A stretch of DNA of 45,708 nucleotides from Oscillospiraceae bacterium (lineage in GTDB: Bacteria; Bacillota; Clostridia; Oscillospirales; Ruminococcaceae): NCBI GenBank assembly GCA_003531585.1, contig DQFX01000077.1:21582-67289 (forward strand), read 5' to 3'. Each line of letters starts with the position of its first letter. Within the stretch, counting starts at the first letter, position 1. The notes below the pieces were generated by a model. The model saw nothing but the letters and a program-made list of their open reading frames with translations. It ran no database searches and was not told where the DNA came from. Position numbers and translations under genes: made by a program. Positions 1 through 8,019 of this stretch are shown here, piece after piece.

Positions 1-5
1 ACAAG

Positions 6-23
6 GTTTTTAGAGGTGACCTT
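6..23. repeat. Left copy of an 18-base repeat found inverted at both window ends
   Basis: GTTTTTAGAGGTGACCTT here is the exact reverse complement of the last 18 bases of the window (45691-45708). Each copy lies just downstream of the outermost gene (ysxC here, yebC at the right) and reads outward in the same sense relative to that gene. This fits the visible edge of a dispersed repeat (insertion sequence end, MITE or similar) at which an assembly broke. The identity of the element is inference; only the shared 18 bases are seen. Confidence 0.75.
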
Positions 24-27
24 TAAT

Positions 28-636
28 TTATTCTTCGGTTTCTTCCGTTTCATCGTCCGCAGCGATTTCCTCGATTATTGCGCGTATTTCGTCACGCCCC
101 TCTCCGGTCTGGGCTGAAAATTCGATAATAGTGATGTCCTCGGCGCAGGGGAGTTCGTTCAGCAGGGAAGCGCGGCGCTCTTCCCGCTGCTTCTTGGACA
201 GCTTGTCCGCTTTTGTGAGTATCACAACGAACGGTATTCCGCTGTCGATCAGGAAATTCACCATCATCACATCGTCGGAGGTCGGCGGGTGGCGGAAGTC
301 GATGAGCTGGAACACCAGCGCAAGCTCGCGGTCGTCGTGAAGGTACCCCTCGATCAGTCCCGCCCAGCGCTCTTTATCTGACTTCGCGACCTTCGCGTAA
401 CCGTATCCCGGGAGGTCTACAAAATAGAGATTCTCCAGGCTGTAGAAGTTGATGGTAGCGGTCTTGCCGGGAACCGCGCTGACCCTTGCCAGGGATTTTC
501 GGTTGAATATCTTGTTTATCAGCGAGGATTTCCCGACGTTGGAGCGCCCGGAAAACGCGATCTCAGTACGCTCGGACTTAGGTATCTGCTTGAAACTGCC
601 GTAGGACGTGTAGAATTCTGCGTTGTTGTAGTTCAT
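28..636 (-). CDS. ysxC: Ribosome biogenesis GTP-binding protein YsxC/EngB
   Basis: This is a cytoplasmic TrmE-Era-type GTPase needed for late assembly of the 50S ribosomal subunit. The 202-residue product has the expected G motifs in order: P-loop GRSNVGKSS at residues 30-38, G2 threonine in GKT near 59, DLPG at 74-77, TKAD at 141-144 and SAQ near 174. Length is normal for the family and the C-terminus is acidic. The ATG is preceded by an AAGGTGA ribosome site at 640-646, directly against the T-tract of the lon terminator. It follows lon on the same strand, as in Bacillus. Expression may therefore depend on read-through of the terminator at 647-675, because no separate promoter fits in the 47-base gap. 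Identification is secure. Confidence 0.96.
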   Translation of the reverse strand: MNYNNAEFYTSYGSFKQIPKSERTEIAFSGRSNVGKSSLINKIFNRKSLARVSAVPGKTATINFYSLENLYFVDLPGYGYAKVAKSDKERWAGLIEGYLHDDRELALVFQLIDFRHPPTSDDVMMVNFLIDSGIPFVVILTKADKLSKKQREERRASLLNELPCAEDITIIEFSAQTGEGRDEIRAIIEEIAADDETEETEE

Positions 637-646
637 ATGTCACCTT

Positions 647-675
647 AAAAAAGCCGCCGAGTACTACCCGGCGGC
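647..675 (-). terminator. Terminator between lon and ysxC
   Basis: On the minus strand a GCCGCCG/CGGCGGC stem (arms 669-675 and 653-659, nine-base loop) is followed by six T residues. It lies after the lon stop, and its T-tract touches the ysxC ribosome site. It probably reduces rather than abolishes transcription into ysxC. Confidence 0.85.
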
Positions 676-683
676 AGCATTAT

Positions 684-3104
684 TTAGTTTGCAGTAAGCG
701 CGGGGAGCTTCTTCTCCGCCTTGGCCTTGGCGGTTGTGCGGCGCTTGAGCGGAGCCTTTTCCTTCGGGTTGCAGTTCGGAATGACCAGCGCAGTTTCCAG
801 GACTGTGGAGATATCCTCGGCAACAACGAACTTCAGGCTGTTCTTTACAACGTCGTCCAGTTCGTCGATGTCAGGCTCGTTTTCCTTCGGAATGCAAACC
901 GTCTTAACGCCCGCACGGTATGCGGCCATTGTTTTTTCCTTCAGACCGCCTATCGCGAGTACCTTTCCGCGGAGGGTTATCTCGCCGGTCATTGCAACGT
1001 CCCTGCGCACCGGAGTGCCGGAGAGCGCGGAAACAAGCGCAGTCGTCAGCGTTACGCCGGCGGAGGGGCCGTCCTTCGGGACTGCTCCCTCGGGAGCGTG
1101 GATATGGATATCCTTGGTTTTCCAGAACTCGGGGTCGATGTTGTATTTCTTCGCAATGGAGCGGGTCAGGCTGACCGCTATCTTCGCGGATTCCTTCATT
1201 ACATCGCCAAGGCTGCCGGTGAATTCGGTCTTGCCGGTGCCGTCGAGTATCAGTACTTCAAGCGGCATAAGCACGCCGCCTACGGAGGTCCACGCCATGC
1301 CGTTCACAAGACCTACTTCGTCGTGAGCTTCGAGGTGCTCAGGCAGGTACTTCTTTACGCCGAGGAAATCTGTGATGTTCTCATCGGTGACCGTGACCTT
1401 CTTCTCGCCGGAAACCAGCTTCTTAGCGGCCTTGCGGCAGATATCCGCGATGGAGCGCTCCAGCTTTCTCACGCCGGCTTCGCGGGTGTAGAAGTCGATG
1501 ATGGAGTACAGCGCCTTATCGTTGACCTTGAGGGTCGTCGATTTCTCGCCGTGCTTCTTGAGCTGCTTCGGGAGCAGGTGCTTTTTCGCAATGTTGAATT
1601 TTTCCTCGCGGGTGTAGCTTGAAAGCTCGATAACTTCCATTCGGTCGAGCAGCGGAGCCGGGATAGTATCCAGGCTGTTAGCGGTTGTGATGAACAGAAC
1701 GTCGCTGAGGTCGAGCGGGATCTCAAGGAAGTGGTCGGTGAATGTGGTGTTCTGCTCGCTGTCGAGGACTTCAAGCATAGCGGAAGCAGGGTCGCCCTTG
1801 TAGTCGCTGCCCATCTTGTCGATTTCGTCGAGCAGCATTACGGGGTTCATGCTCTTTGCCTGCTTGAGCGCAGCCGCGATACGTCCGGGCATTGCGCCGA
1901 TATAGGTCTTTCTGTGACCGCGGATCTCGGCTTCGTCGTGAACGCCGCCTAGAGAAATGCGTACGTAATTTCTGCCGAGCGCTTCAGCGATGGACTTGCC
2001 GATAGAGGTCTTGCCGACTCCGGGAGGGCCGTAAAGGCAGATGATCTGTCCCTTGACATCGGGAGCGAGCGCACGTACGGAGATAATTTCGGTGATACGC
2101 TCCTTGACCTTTTTCAGACCGTAGTGATCCTTGTCGAGCTGTTTCTGTACCTTTTCGATATCGAGCTTATCCTTTGTTTTGACGTTCCAGGGAAGCTCGA
2201 GCACAGTGTCGAGATAGCCGCGGATAACGCCCGCCTCCTGAGAGGAGTAGGACATCTTCACGAGTTTCTGCGCCTCGCCGATGAGCTTTTCAGTGATCTC
2301 GTCGGAGAGATTCAGCGCCCTGATCTTCTCTATGTAGCCGTCGGCTTCTTCCTGCGGGTTGTCGCCCTCGCCGAGCTGCTTGTAGATGGCGCGGAGCTGC
2401 TCGCGGAGGTAATATTCGCGCTGGTTCTTGTCGACCTGCTCCTTGACCTGCTCCTGAATGTCGATTTCAGTTTCGATTATTTCAATCTCGCTTTCGAGCA
2501 TGGAGATAAGCATTTTCACGCGGCGCAGAAGTCCGTTGGTCTCAAGCAGAGCCTGCTTGTCCTCGACCTTGAGCACTACGTTGAAAACTACCTTTTCAAA
2601 AAGCTCTGCGCAGTTTTCCTCGCTCATTATTCCCTCGAACAGTTCGCGGGGCATTCTTGGGGATATCTGCGCGTACTCTGCAAAGGTGTTTTTCAGCGCG
2701 CGTACTGCGGCTGCTGCGGTGCTCTCGGAAAGCTCCATGCCGCGGACGGGCAGTTCCTTCACCTCAAACTGGAGGTACTCCTTGCCGGGAACGCTCTTTA
2801 CGCGCTTTGCGCGTGTGAGACCCTCCACAAGCACTCTTGTGGAGCCGTCCGGAGTAGTAAGTAACTGGCGCACCTCTGCGATAACGCCGACCTCGTAGAT
2901 GTCAGAAAGTTCCGGCTCGGTCTGAGCCGCGTCCTTCTGGGCTACGAGGAAGATTCTTCCATTGCCCTCGGCCGCCGCCTTGACAGCGTTAACGGAGCGT
3001 TCCCTTCCGATGTCGAAGTGAAGCACCATAGCCGGGAATACAACAAGCCCCCTGAGGGAGATGGCAGGGATCAGCTCGTTGGCTGTTTTAGTTGTGTTGC
3101 TCAT
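684..3104 (-). CDS. lon: ATP-dependent protease Lon (LonA)
   Basis: This is the cytoplasmic AAA+ serine protease that degrades misfolded and regulatory proteins. The 806-residue product has the full LonA architecture: N-terminal substrate domain (about 1-210), coiled linker (about 210-310), AAA+ module with Walker A GPPGVGKTS at 359-367 and Walker B LLDEID at 424-429, and the C-terminal protease domain. The catalytic dyad is Ser681 in KDGPSAG and Lys724 in GGLKEK, 43 residues apart as in E. coli Lon. The C-terminus ends in a lysine-rich extension. The start ATG at 3104 has an AAAGGGG ribosome site, and a consensus promoter lies at 3149-3177. A terminator separates it from ysxC. Nothing is missing or truncated. 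Confidence 0.97.
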   Translation of the reverse strand: MSNTTKTANELIPAISLRGLVVFPAMVLHFDIGRERSVNAVKAAAEGNGRIFLVAQKDAAQTEPELSDIYEVGVIAEVRQLLTTPDGSTRVLVEGLTRAKRVKSVPGKEYLQFEVKELPVRGMELSESTAAAAVRALKNTFAEYAQISPRMPRELFEGIMSEENCAELFEKVVFNVVLKVEDKQALLETNGLLRRVKMLISMLESEIEIIETEIDIQEQVKEQVDKNQREYYLREQLRAIYKQLGEGDNPQEEADGYIEKIRALNLSDEITEKLIGEAQKLVKMSYSSQEAGVIRGYLDTVLELPWNVKTKDKLDIEKVQKQLDKDHYGLKKVKERITEIISVRALAPDVKGQIICLYGPPGVGKTSIGKSIAEALGRNYVRISLGGVHDEAEIRGHRKTYIGAMPGRIAAALKQAKSMNPVMLLDEIDKMGSDYKGDPASAMLEVLDSEQNTTFTDHFLEIPLDLSDVLFITTANSLDTIPAPLLDRMEVIELSSYTREEKFNIAKKHLLPKQLKKHGEKSTTLKVNDKALYSIIDFYTREAGVRKLERSIADICRKAAKKLVSGEKKVTVTDENITDFLGVKKYLPEHLEAHDEVGLVNGMAWTSVGGVLMPLEVLILDGTGKTEFTGSLGDVMKESAKIAVSLTRSIAKKYNIDPEFWKTKDIHIHAPEGAVPKDGPSAGVTLTTALVSALSGTPVRRDVAMTGEITLRGKVLAIGGLKEKTMAAYRAGVKTVCIPKENEPDIDELDDVVKNSLKFVVAEDISTVLETALVIPNCNPKEKAPLKRRTTAKAKAEKKLPALTAN

Positions 3105-3148
3105 ATATTTATGTCCCCTTTCTCTTGTTTCATTTTCGTATGAACACT

Positions 3149-3177
3149 ATTATATAACATTTCGCGAAAAAATGCAA
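3149..3177 (-). promoter_or_regulatory. lon promoter with a central palindrome
   Basis: On the minus strand TTGCAT (3172-3177) is followed after 17 bases by a perfect TATAAT (3149-3154). The spacer holds the 10-base palindrome TTTCGCGAAA at 3160-3169, which could be a repressor site. It is neither a CIRCE element nor an obvious CtsR heptad repeat. The promoter call is strong; the operator role is inference. Confidence 0.8.
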
Positions 3178-3273
3178 GCCCTTATTTGTGGCATTAAAAT
3201 CCCACATTAATATGTAAGCAGAAAATGCTCGTTCGCCAACCTGGATATGTAAAAATTCGTTTTTCTGGCAGCG

Positions 3274-4059
3274 TCAGCGATGGAATATAAGGCTGAAAAT
3301 TCCATAAAGAACCGGCTGATGGAGAACGTATATCCATATGGTATACCTGCCGACCGCAGCGAGCCATTTGATGTGGGTCGGGTAGCAGAACTTCGGTAGC
3401 CTTCCCGCCTTTGCGATGATTCCGAAGTAGCTTCCCGCGAGGAACAGGAAGAACCAGGGCATCATCGGGAAGTAATCCGAGGAACTGAACGACGCGTTGT
3501 GAAGTCCCAGCGGGAACAGCACGCCGACATTGTAAGCCTCCATCGGGAGTTTTATGGCGAACAGATTCGGGATACCGATGTAACCCGGGGAGATCATGCC
3601 GTTTGCGTAGGTCAGCCGGACGTTCATCGTGAGAATGAACAGCAGAACGCATACGCCTATGCCAACCCAGGAGGGGAGCAGGTCGAAAAGCTTCTGCCCG
3701 AGCCCGAACAGCATCATGCTGACGCCGAGGAAATGCAGGATACCGAACATGACGGTTCCGCTTGTGAAGAACGGCATGACGAAGGTCATTATCATGCCGA
3801 TGAAGAAGCACTGCGCGCCGCGTTTGATGTTGTTGGAGGAATAGCGGCAGACCGTACCGGAAATAAATATGAACAGTCCCGCAAAGATATCCCGTATCAC
3901 ATCGAACCAGCCGTCGAAGAAAATCGGAATATCCAGACCGAACAGGTATTTCAGGTCGTACATGGCGTGGTAGACCACCATGCAGATTATGGCAAATCCG
4001 CGGAGCTCGTCGAGGATACCGACCCTCGACGAGCCGGAACTTTTCTTTGTATTATCCAT
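3274..4059 (-). CDS. Acyltransferase-like membrane protein (DUF1624/HGSNAT-type)
   Basis: This is a 261-residue polytopic membrane protein with about seven to eight hydrophobic segments. Its N-terminus carries LDELRGFAIICMVVYH at roughly residues 17-32, the signature of the DUF1624 (heparan-alpha-glucosaminide N-acetyltransferase catalytic) and acyltransferase-3 group. In that group, membrane enzymes move acyl groups from the cytoplasm to surface glycans. The actual substrate cannot be told from the sequence. The ATG at 4059 follows a GGAG site, and a promoter (TTGTAA, 17 bases, TACAAT on the minus strand) lies at 4103-4131. It stands alone between lon and the divergent dus operon. Family call is good, function only inferred. 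Confidence 0.8.
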   Translation of the reverse strand: MDNTKKSSGSSRVGILDELRGFAIICMVVYHAMYDLKYLFGLDIPIFFDGWFDVIRDIFAGLFIFISGTVCRYSSNNIKRGAQCFFIGMIMTFVMPFFTSGTVMFGILHFLGVSMMLFGLGQKLFDLLPSWVGIGVCVLLFILTMNVRLTYANGMISPGYIGIPNLFAIKLPMEAYNVGVLFPLGLHNASFSSSDYFPMMPWFFLFLAGSYFGIIAKAGRLPKFCYPTHIKWLAAVGRYTIWIYVLHQPVLYGIFSLIFHR

Positions 4060-4102
4060 TTATGTATATCTCCGTTCTGATTATTTGTACAACATACATA
4101 AC

Positions 4103-4131
4103 ATTGTATCACATTTCAAGAAAAATTACAA
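4103..4131 (-). promoter_or_regulatory. Promoter of the acyltransferase-like gene
   Basis: On the minus strand TTGTAA (4126-4131), a 17-base spacer and TACAAT (4103-4108), with TGTGA just before the -10 box. The 11 bases TGTGATACAAT recur exactly in the divergent promoter at 4157-4167. Confidence 0.7.
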
Positions 4132-4138
4132 GAAGAAC

Positions 4139-4167
4139 TTGAACAGTTTTGCATTTTGTGATACAAT
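4139..4167 (+). promoter_or_regulatory. Promoter of the dus-DUF815-lipoprotein operon
   Basis: TTGAAC (4139-4144), a 17-base spacer, and TACAAT (4162-4167) with the extended element TGTGA at 4157-4161. It lies 47 bases ahead of the dus start codon and is divergent from the promoter at 4103-4131. Confidence 0.72.
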
Positions 4168-4214
4168 AATAAAATGAAATTCTGATGAAAATCGGCAGAA
4201 TGTGAGGAAAACCG

Positions 4215-5210
4215 ATGGAATACACCAATATATGCGGCGTAAAGATAGAAAAGACCGCCGCGCTTGCTCCGATGGCGAGCGTAGCCGACAGGGCGTACCG
4301 TATCATGGCGAAGGAATACGGAGCCTGCTATGTTGTCGGCGAGATGGCAAGCTGCAAGGGCTTGTGCTACAACGACAGAAAGACCGCCGAGCTGCTTTCG
4401 GTCACTCCCGGGGAGCGCCCGATGGCAGTGCAGCTTTTCGGGAACGAGCCGGAGTTCGTGAAGGGCGCAGTGGAGATAGCCGAGCGTTTTCAGCCCGACA
4501 TTATCGACATAAATTCCGGCTGCCCCATGCCGAAGATAGTTTCCGGCGGCGCGGGGAGCGCGCTCATGAAAACTCCTGAGCTTTTCGGCAATGTAGTAAG
4601 GGCTGCTGTGGAAGCCGCGCATGTCCCGGTGACGGTGAAGATACGCGCCGGCTGGGACGTAAACAGCATAAATGCGGTGGAGATAGCGAAAATCGCGGAG
4701 CAGAGCGGCGCGGCGGCGGTGGCAGTCCACGGCCGCACGAAAACTCAGCTCTACGCCGGGAAGGCTGACTGGGACGTGATCCGCGCCGTGAAGCAGTCGG
4801 TGAGCATTCCGGTCATCGGCAACGGCGACGTATCCACCCCGGAGCTTTGCAGGGAAATGTACGAATACACCGGCTGCGACCTTGTGATGGTCGGCAGGGG
4901 AAGCTACGGCAGACCCTGGCTGTTCCGGCAGATATGCGAGTATCTCGAAACCGGGAGCTACTCCCCTGAACCCACCGCCGGGGAAAAACTCGACATAATG
5001 CGCCGGCATATCCAGCTGATAGTCGAGGATAAGGGCGAGCGCGTCGGAATGAAGGAAGCGCGCCGACCGGCTTCCTGGTATCTTAAAGGCATGAAGGGCG
5101 CGGCGAAGTTCCGCGACATGTGCAGCGAGCTTACAACGCTTGACGAACTCGAGCGGCTTATAGAAAAAATTAAAGAGCAACAAGGAGAACACGAAAATGA
5201 AGATCTGTGA
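4215..5210 (+). CDS. dusB: tRNA-dihydrouridine synthase (DusB-like)
   Basis: This FMN enzyme reduces uridine to dihydrouridine in tRNA D-loops. The 331-residue product has a TIM-barrel N-terminal part with LAPMASVADRAYR (about 17-29), NSGCPMPKIVSGGAGSAL with the catalytic Cys at 103, TVKIRAGW with Lys142, AVHGRTKTQLY, and the phosphate-binding IGNGDVS and GRGSYGRPW segments. A helical C-terminal domain follows. Length fits the DusB group typical of Bacillota; the numbering of the subgroup is less certain than the family. The start has a GTGAGG site. The last 14 bases overlap the next gene, indicating translational coupling in an operon. Confidence 0.93.
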   Translation: MEYTNICGVKIEKTAALAPMASVADRAYRIMAKEYGACYVVGEMASCKGLCYNDRKTAELLSVTPGERPMAVQLFGNEPEFVKGAVEIAERFQPDIIDINSGCPMPKIVSGGAGSALMKTPELFGNVVRAAVEAAHVPVTVKIRAGWDVNSINAVEIAKIAEQSGAAAVAVHGRTKTQLYAGKADWDVIRAVKQSVSIPVIGNGDVSTPELCREMYEYTGCDLVMVGRGSYGRPWLFRQICEYLETGSYSPEPTAGEKLDIMRRHIQLIVEDKGERVGMKEARRPASWYLKGMKGAAKFRDMCSELTTLDELERLIEKIKEQQGEHENEDL

Positions 5211-6399
5211 AGAAAAGATACCACCACTGATGGTATTCCAGGAACTTTTCAATGAAAACGTGCTTTTCGCACGCGGAATAAACTGGCTCTATCCCGACAA
5301 GACCGAGGAACAGCGCCTGATGGGCTTCGCGAACATAAGCTCCGAGCTTCTGATGACCGGCAAGACCCTGGGAGAGTACCTCACCGACGCGGTCATGTAT
5401 TCCAAGTCCCCGCTGTTTGCTGCTATAGTCAAGGAGCCGACCGAGGCGCGCAAAAAGGCGCTTGCCTACGATATCGCGCTTATCAAGAAGATCGTGAAGG
5501 AGTACACAGCCTCTGCGGTAAAGAAGGCGCTTGCAGACATCGCGGGCGCGACCGCCGACTACGCGGCGCTTCCTGAGTATGAGAGCGGCAAGTTCACACT
5601 CAACGCCGACCGCCTGATAAAGTTCGCGCAGAAGAACGGCACCGGCGATTTTGCAAAGTACAAGGCGTTCACGTTCCGCGGCGGAAAGCTGATACCCGTC
5701 GAGCACATCGACCCCATCAGGCTGACCGACCTCAAGAATTACGAGCTTCAGCGCAATCAGGTCGTAGAGAACACCATAGCGTTCCTGAACGGCCTTCCTG
5801 CGCAGAACGCGCTGCTTTACGGCGACCGCGGCTGCGGAAAGTCCTCTACGATCAAGGCTATCCTCAACGAGTACGACCAGCTCCGCATGATAGAGCTTCC
5901 GAAGGCGGAGATCGCAGGTCTCGGCGACCTTTACGCAATGCTGAAGGATATCCCGATGCACTTCATAGTCACCATCGACGACCTGACATTCACACAGGAC
6001 GACGAGCGGTTCGGAATACTCAAGGCGACGCTTGACGGAAGCCTTTCCGCACGCCCCGACAACATACTTATCTACGCCACCACCAACCGCCGCAAGCTCA
6101 TCAAGGAGACCTACGCAGACCGCTCCGCGACCGACGTAAACAAGAGCGACGCGGTTGACGAGAGTATGTCCCTTGCAGACCGTTTCGGACTGTTCATCAC
6201 GTTCACACAGCCGAACCGCGAGATTTATTTCGACATCGTAAGACAGCTTGCGGAGGATATGGATATAGAGATCGACGACAGCGAGCTTACCCAGGCTGCG
6301 GAGCGCTTTGCACTCAAGCGCGGCGGACGTTCACCGCGCATCGCACGGCAGTTCGTGGACTGGCTCAACGCGCGCATTGAGCTCGGATTGGATTACTGA
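5197..6399 (+). CDS. DUF815-family AAA+ ATPase
   Basis: This 400-residue cytoplasmic protein belongs to the DUF815 group of P-loop ATPases, whose role is not established. Walker A GDRGCGKS is at about 209-216, Walker B-like TIDDLTF at about 259-265, and a sensor-like TTN at about residues 294-296. The N-terminal 200 residues are helical without a recognised motif; the segment around residue 190 (VENTIAFLNGLPAQNALLYG) is typical of the family. AAGGAGA at 5182-5188 sets the ATG at 5197, inside the end of dus (14-base overlap). The next gene begins two bases after its last coding base pair. Family assignment is firm, biological role unknown. Confidence 0.88.
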   Translation: MKICEEKIPPLMVFQELFNENVLFARGINWLYPDKTEEQRLMGFANISSELLMTGKTLGEYLTDAVMYSKSPLFAAIVKEPTEARKKALAYDIALIKKIVKEYTASAVKKALADIAGATADYAALPEYESGKFTLNADRLIKFAQKNGTGDFAKYKAFTFRGGKLIPVEHIDPIRLTDLKNYELQRNQVVENTIAFLNGLPAQNALLYGDRGCGKSSTIKAILNEYDQLRMIELPKAEIAGLGDLYAMLKDIPMHFIVTIDDLTFTQDDERFGILKATLDGSLSARPDNILIYATTNRRKLIKETYADRSATDVNKSDAVDESMSLADRFGLFITFTQPNREIYFDIVRQLAEDMDIEIDDSELTQAAERFALKRGGRSPRIARQFVDWLNARIELGLDY

Positions 6400-6400
6400 A

Positions 6401-7279
6401 ATGAAGAAGTTTGCACGGATAATTCCCGCACTGCTTGCGGCCTCGATGCTCGCCGGGTGCAGCGGCGATAATTCCCCCGCGCCATCGGAGATAATCATTA
6501 CCGGGGTGACTTCCGAGGCTGAAAACGCGGTGTTCCCGGTGAAACTTGACGACGGAACGATGATAGACCACGCCCCGGAAAGCGCGGCGAGTCTTTCCCC
6601 GGCTGCGACCGAGATACTTGCGGAGCTGGGATATTCCGACCGGCTGACCGCTGTCTGCCGCTACTGCGACTTCCCGGAAGGTCTGACCTCACAGACCGCA
6701 GGCAGCAGCGAAAATCCCGATATTGATAAACTGACCGAGCTTCATCCGGAGGTGCTGTTCACGACCTCTCCGCTGGCGGAGCGCGAGGTCTACGCCCTCC
6801 AGACTGCAGGGATCACTATCGTGGAGCTTCCTGCGCCTAAATCCATCGAGGACTACGGCGGGCTTTACGGCACGATAGCGGCGGTGTTCAGCGGCGAGGA
6901 GACGGGCAAAGCCGCTTCCGGCAAGGCGGTTAGCGACCTTGAAAGCGCCGCCAGCAGCGTTGAGATGGGTACATTCATATATGTATCGCCAAAGCTTACA
7001 GCGGCGGGCGCAGATACCTTTGAAAGCGCGGTGCTGTCCCTTTGCGGGAGCAACCTCTGTGCGGCTTCCGGATACAGCGAGAGCGCCGATGACATCACCG
7101 GCACTCCCGAGTATATCGTTGCGGCAGACAGCCTGACTGAATCTGATATCGCCGGCAGCGAGCTTTTCGGAGGCTTTGTTTCCACCGGTGCAAAGTTGGT
7201 TTTCGTTCCTGCGCAGCGCTTCGAGCGTCCCTCAGGCAGGCTTGCGGAGATATTCACCTACATCGGCGAGACTGAGTAA
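6401..7279 (+). CDS. Substrate-binding lipoprotein, BtuF/TroA-like (iron or cobalamin type)
   Basis: This is a predicted surface lipoprotein that binds a metal chelate, haem or cobalamin for an ABC importer. The 292-residue product starts with MKKFAR, a hydrophobic stretch and lipobox LAGC with lipidated Cys20. It continues with the Peripla_BP_2 fold signatures SLSPAATEILAELG, VCRYCDFPEG, and the PDIDKLTELHPEVLFTT strand-helix. I chose the ATG at 6401, directly after the DUF815 stop, because it opens a clean signal peptide; an upstream in-frame extension would run antisense-like through the previous gene. No permease or ATPase partner lies nearby. Its last 22 bases overlap the 3' end of the convergent pdaA. 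Confidence 0.85.
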   Translation: MKKFARIIPALLAASMLAGCSGDNSPAPSEIIITGVTSEAENAVFPVKLDDGTMIDHAPESAASLSPAATEILAELGYSDRLTAVCRYCDFPEGLTSQTAGSSENPDIDKLTELHPEVLFTTSPLAEREVYALQTAGITIVELPAPKSIEDYGGLYGTIAAVFSGEETGKAASGKAVSDLESAASSVEMGTFIYVSPKLTAAGADTFESAVLSLCGSNLCAASGYSESADDITGTPEYIVAADSLTESDIAGSELFGGFVSTGAKLVFVPAQRFERPSGRLAEIFTYIGETE

Positions 7280-8019
7280 CCGCTGTCCTTCCAGAAATCC
7301 AACACATCACCGAGAATAGCTGAATTAGTTTCGGAAACGGCGTGGAGCAGATAAACCGCGCCGTTATGCGTTTTACCGGTGATTTTCTTGAATGCCGCGT
7401 CCTTGTCGGGCTGGTTGTTTACGTCCCAGTCGGGGTAGGCGAAGCTCCATAGCACGGTGGTGTAGCCGAGATCCTTTGCGCAGGCGAGCACCCGCTCGGA
7501 GAATTCTCCCATAGGAGGCCGCATGACGTACATTTCGTAGCCAAACTCCTTTTTAACGTAGTCGTGTAGCAGCGACAGCTCGGAATACAGCTCGTCCGGC
7601 GAGCAGTCCGGGAGGGAAGGGTGGCTCCAGGTGTGGTTTCCGACTGTGTGCCCCTCGGCGATCATGCGCCGGACAAGTTCCGGGTTGCGCTTGCAGTAGT
7701 CGTAGGTCACGAAGAACACCGCGCGGACGTTCTTCTCTTTCAGCGTATCGAGAATATCAGCGGTGCAGCCGTTCTCGTAGCCTTCGTCGAACGTGAGCCA
7801 CAGCCGCTTTTCCTCGCTTCCGCCGATGAACTGACCGCCCATGCCGCCATACTGCTTCTGCGCCCTTATTGCACCGAGCGGCCGGTTATTGCTGTCGGTC
7901 TCGACGCCCATTCCGTACGCGACCTTGGTGTTGTCGAGGCTTTCGTACCGTGAGTATTCCGACAGCGGCGGAGCCGCAGCCACTGCCGCGGCAAGCACTA
8001 TTGAATAAAAGCTATTCAT
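7258..8019 (-). CDS. pdaA: Polysaccharide deacetylase, PdaA-like
   Basis: This is a secreted or membrane-tethered NodB-fold enzyme that removes acetyl groups from peptidoglycan; PdaA itself makes the muramic delta-lactam precursor of spore cortex. The 253-residue product has a short hydrophobic N-terminus, the PdaA-style motif LTFDEGYENG (Asp78, Glu79) instead of TFDDGP, metal-binding HTWSH (His129, His133) and MRPPMGEFS. Length matches the PdaA group. It starts eight bases inside the end of ldhA (coupled), and its 3' end overlaps the convergent lipoprotein gene. A cortex role would imply a spore former, which this window alone cannot prove. Confidence 0.87.
   Translation of the reverse strand: MNSFYSIVLAAAVAAAPPLSEYSRYESLDNTKVAYGMGVETDSNNRPLGAIRAQKQYGGMGGQFIGGSEEKRLWLTFDEGYENGCTADILDTLKEKNVRAVFFVTYDYCKRNPELVRRMIAEGHTVGNHTWSHPSLPDCSPDELYSELSLLHDYVKKEFGYEMYVMRPPMGEFSERVLACAKDLGYTTVLWSFAYPDWDVNNQPDKDAAFKKITGKTHNGAVYLLHAVSETNSAILGDVLDFWKDSGYSVSPM

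Noticed and set aside
2124..2864. 246-residue plus-strand open frame inside lon
   Set aside because: Leu/Val-rich antisense translation of the helical linker region of Lon; no initiation signal.
4116..5252. 378-residue open frame on the minus strand over dus
   Set aside because: Antisense shadow of dus, which has all catalytic motifs; the reverse product is His/Arg-rich and featureless.
6308..6400. 31-codon extension of the binding lipoprotein
   Set aside because: It would lie inside the DUF815 gene and destroy the signal peptide; the start at 6401 gives a proper lipobox.
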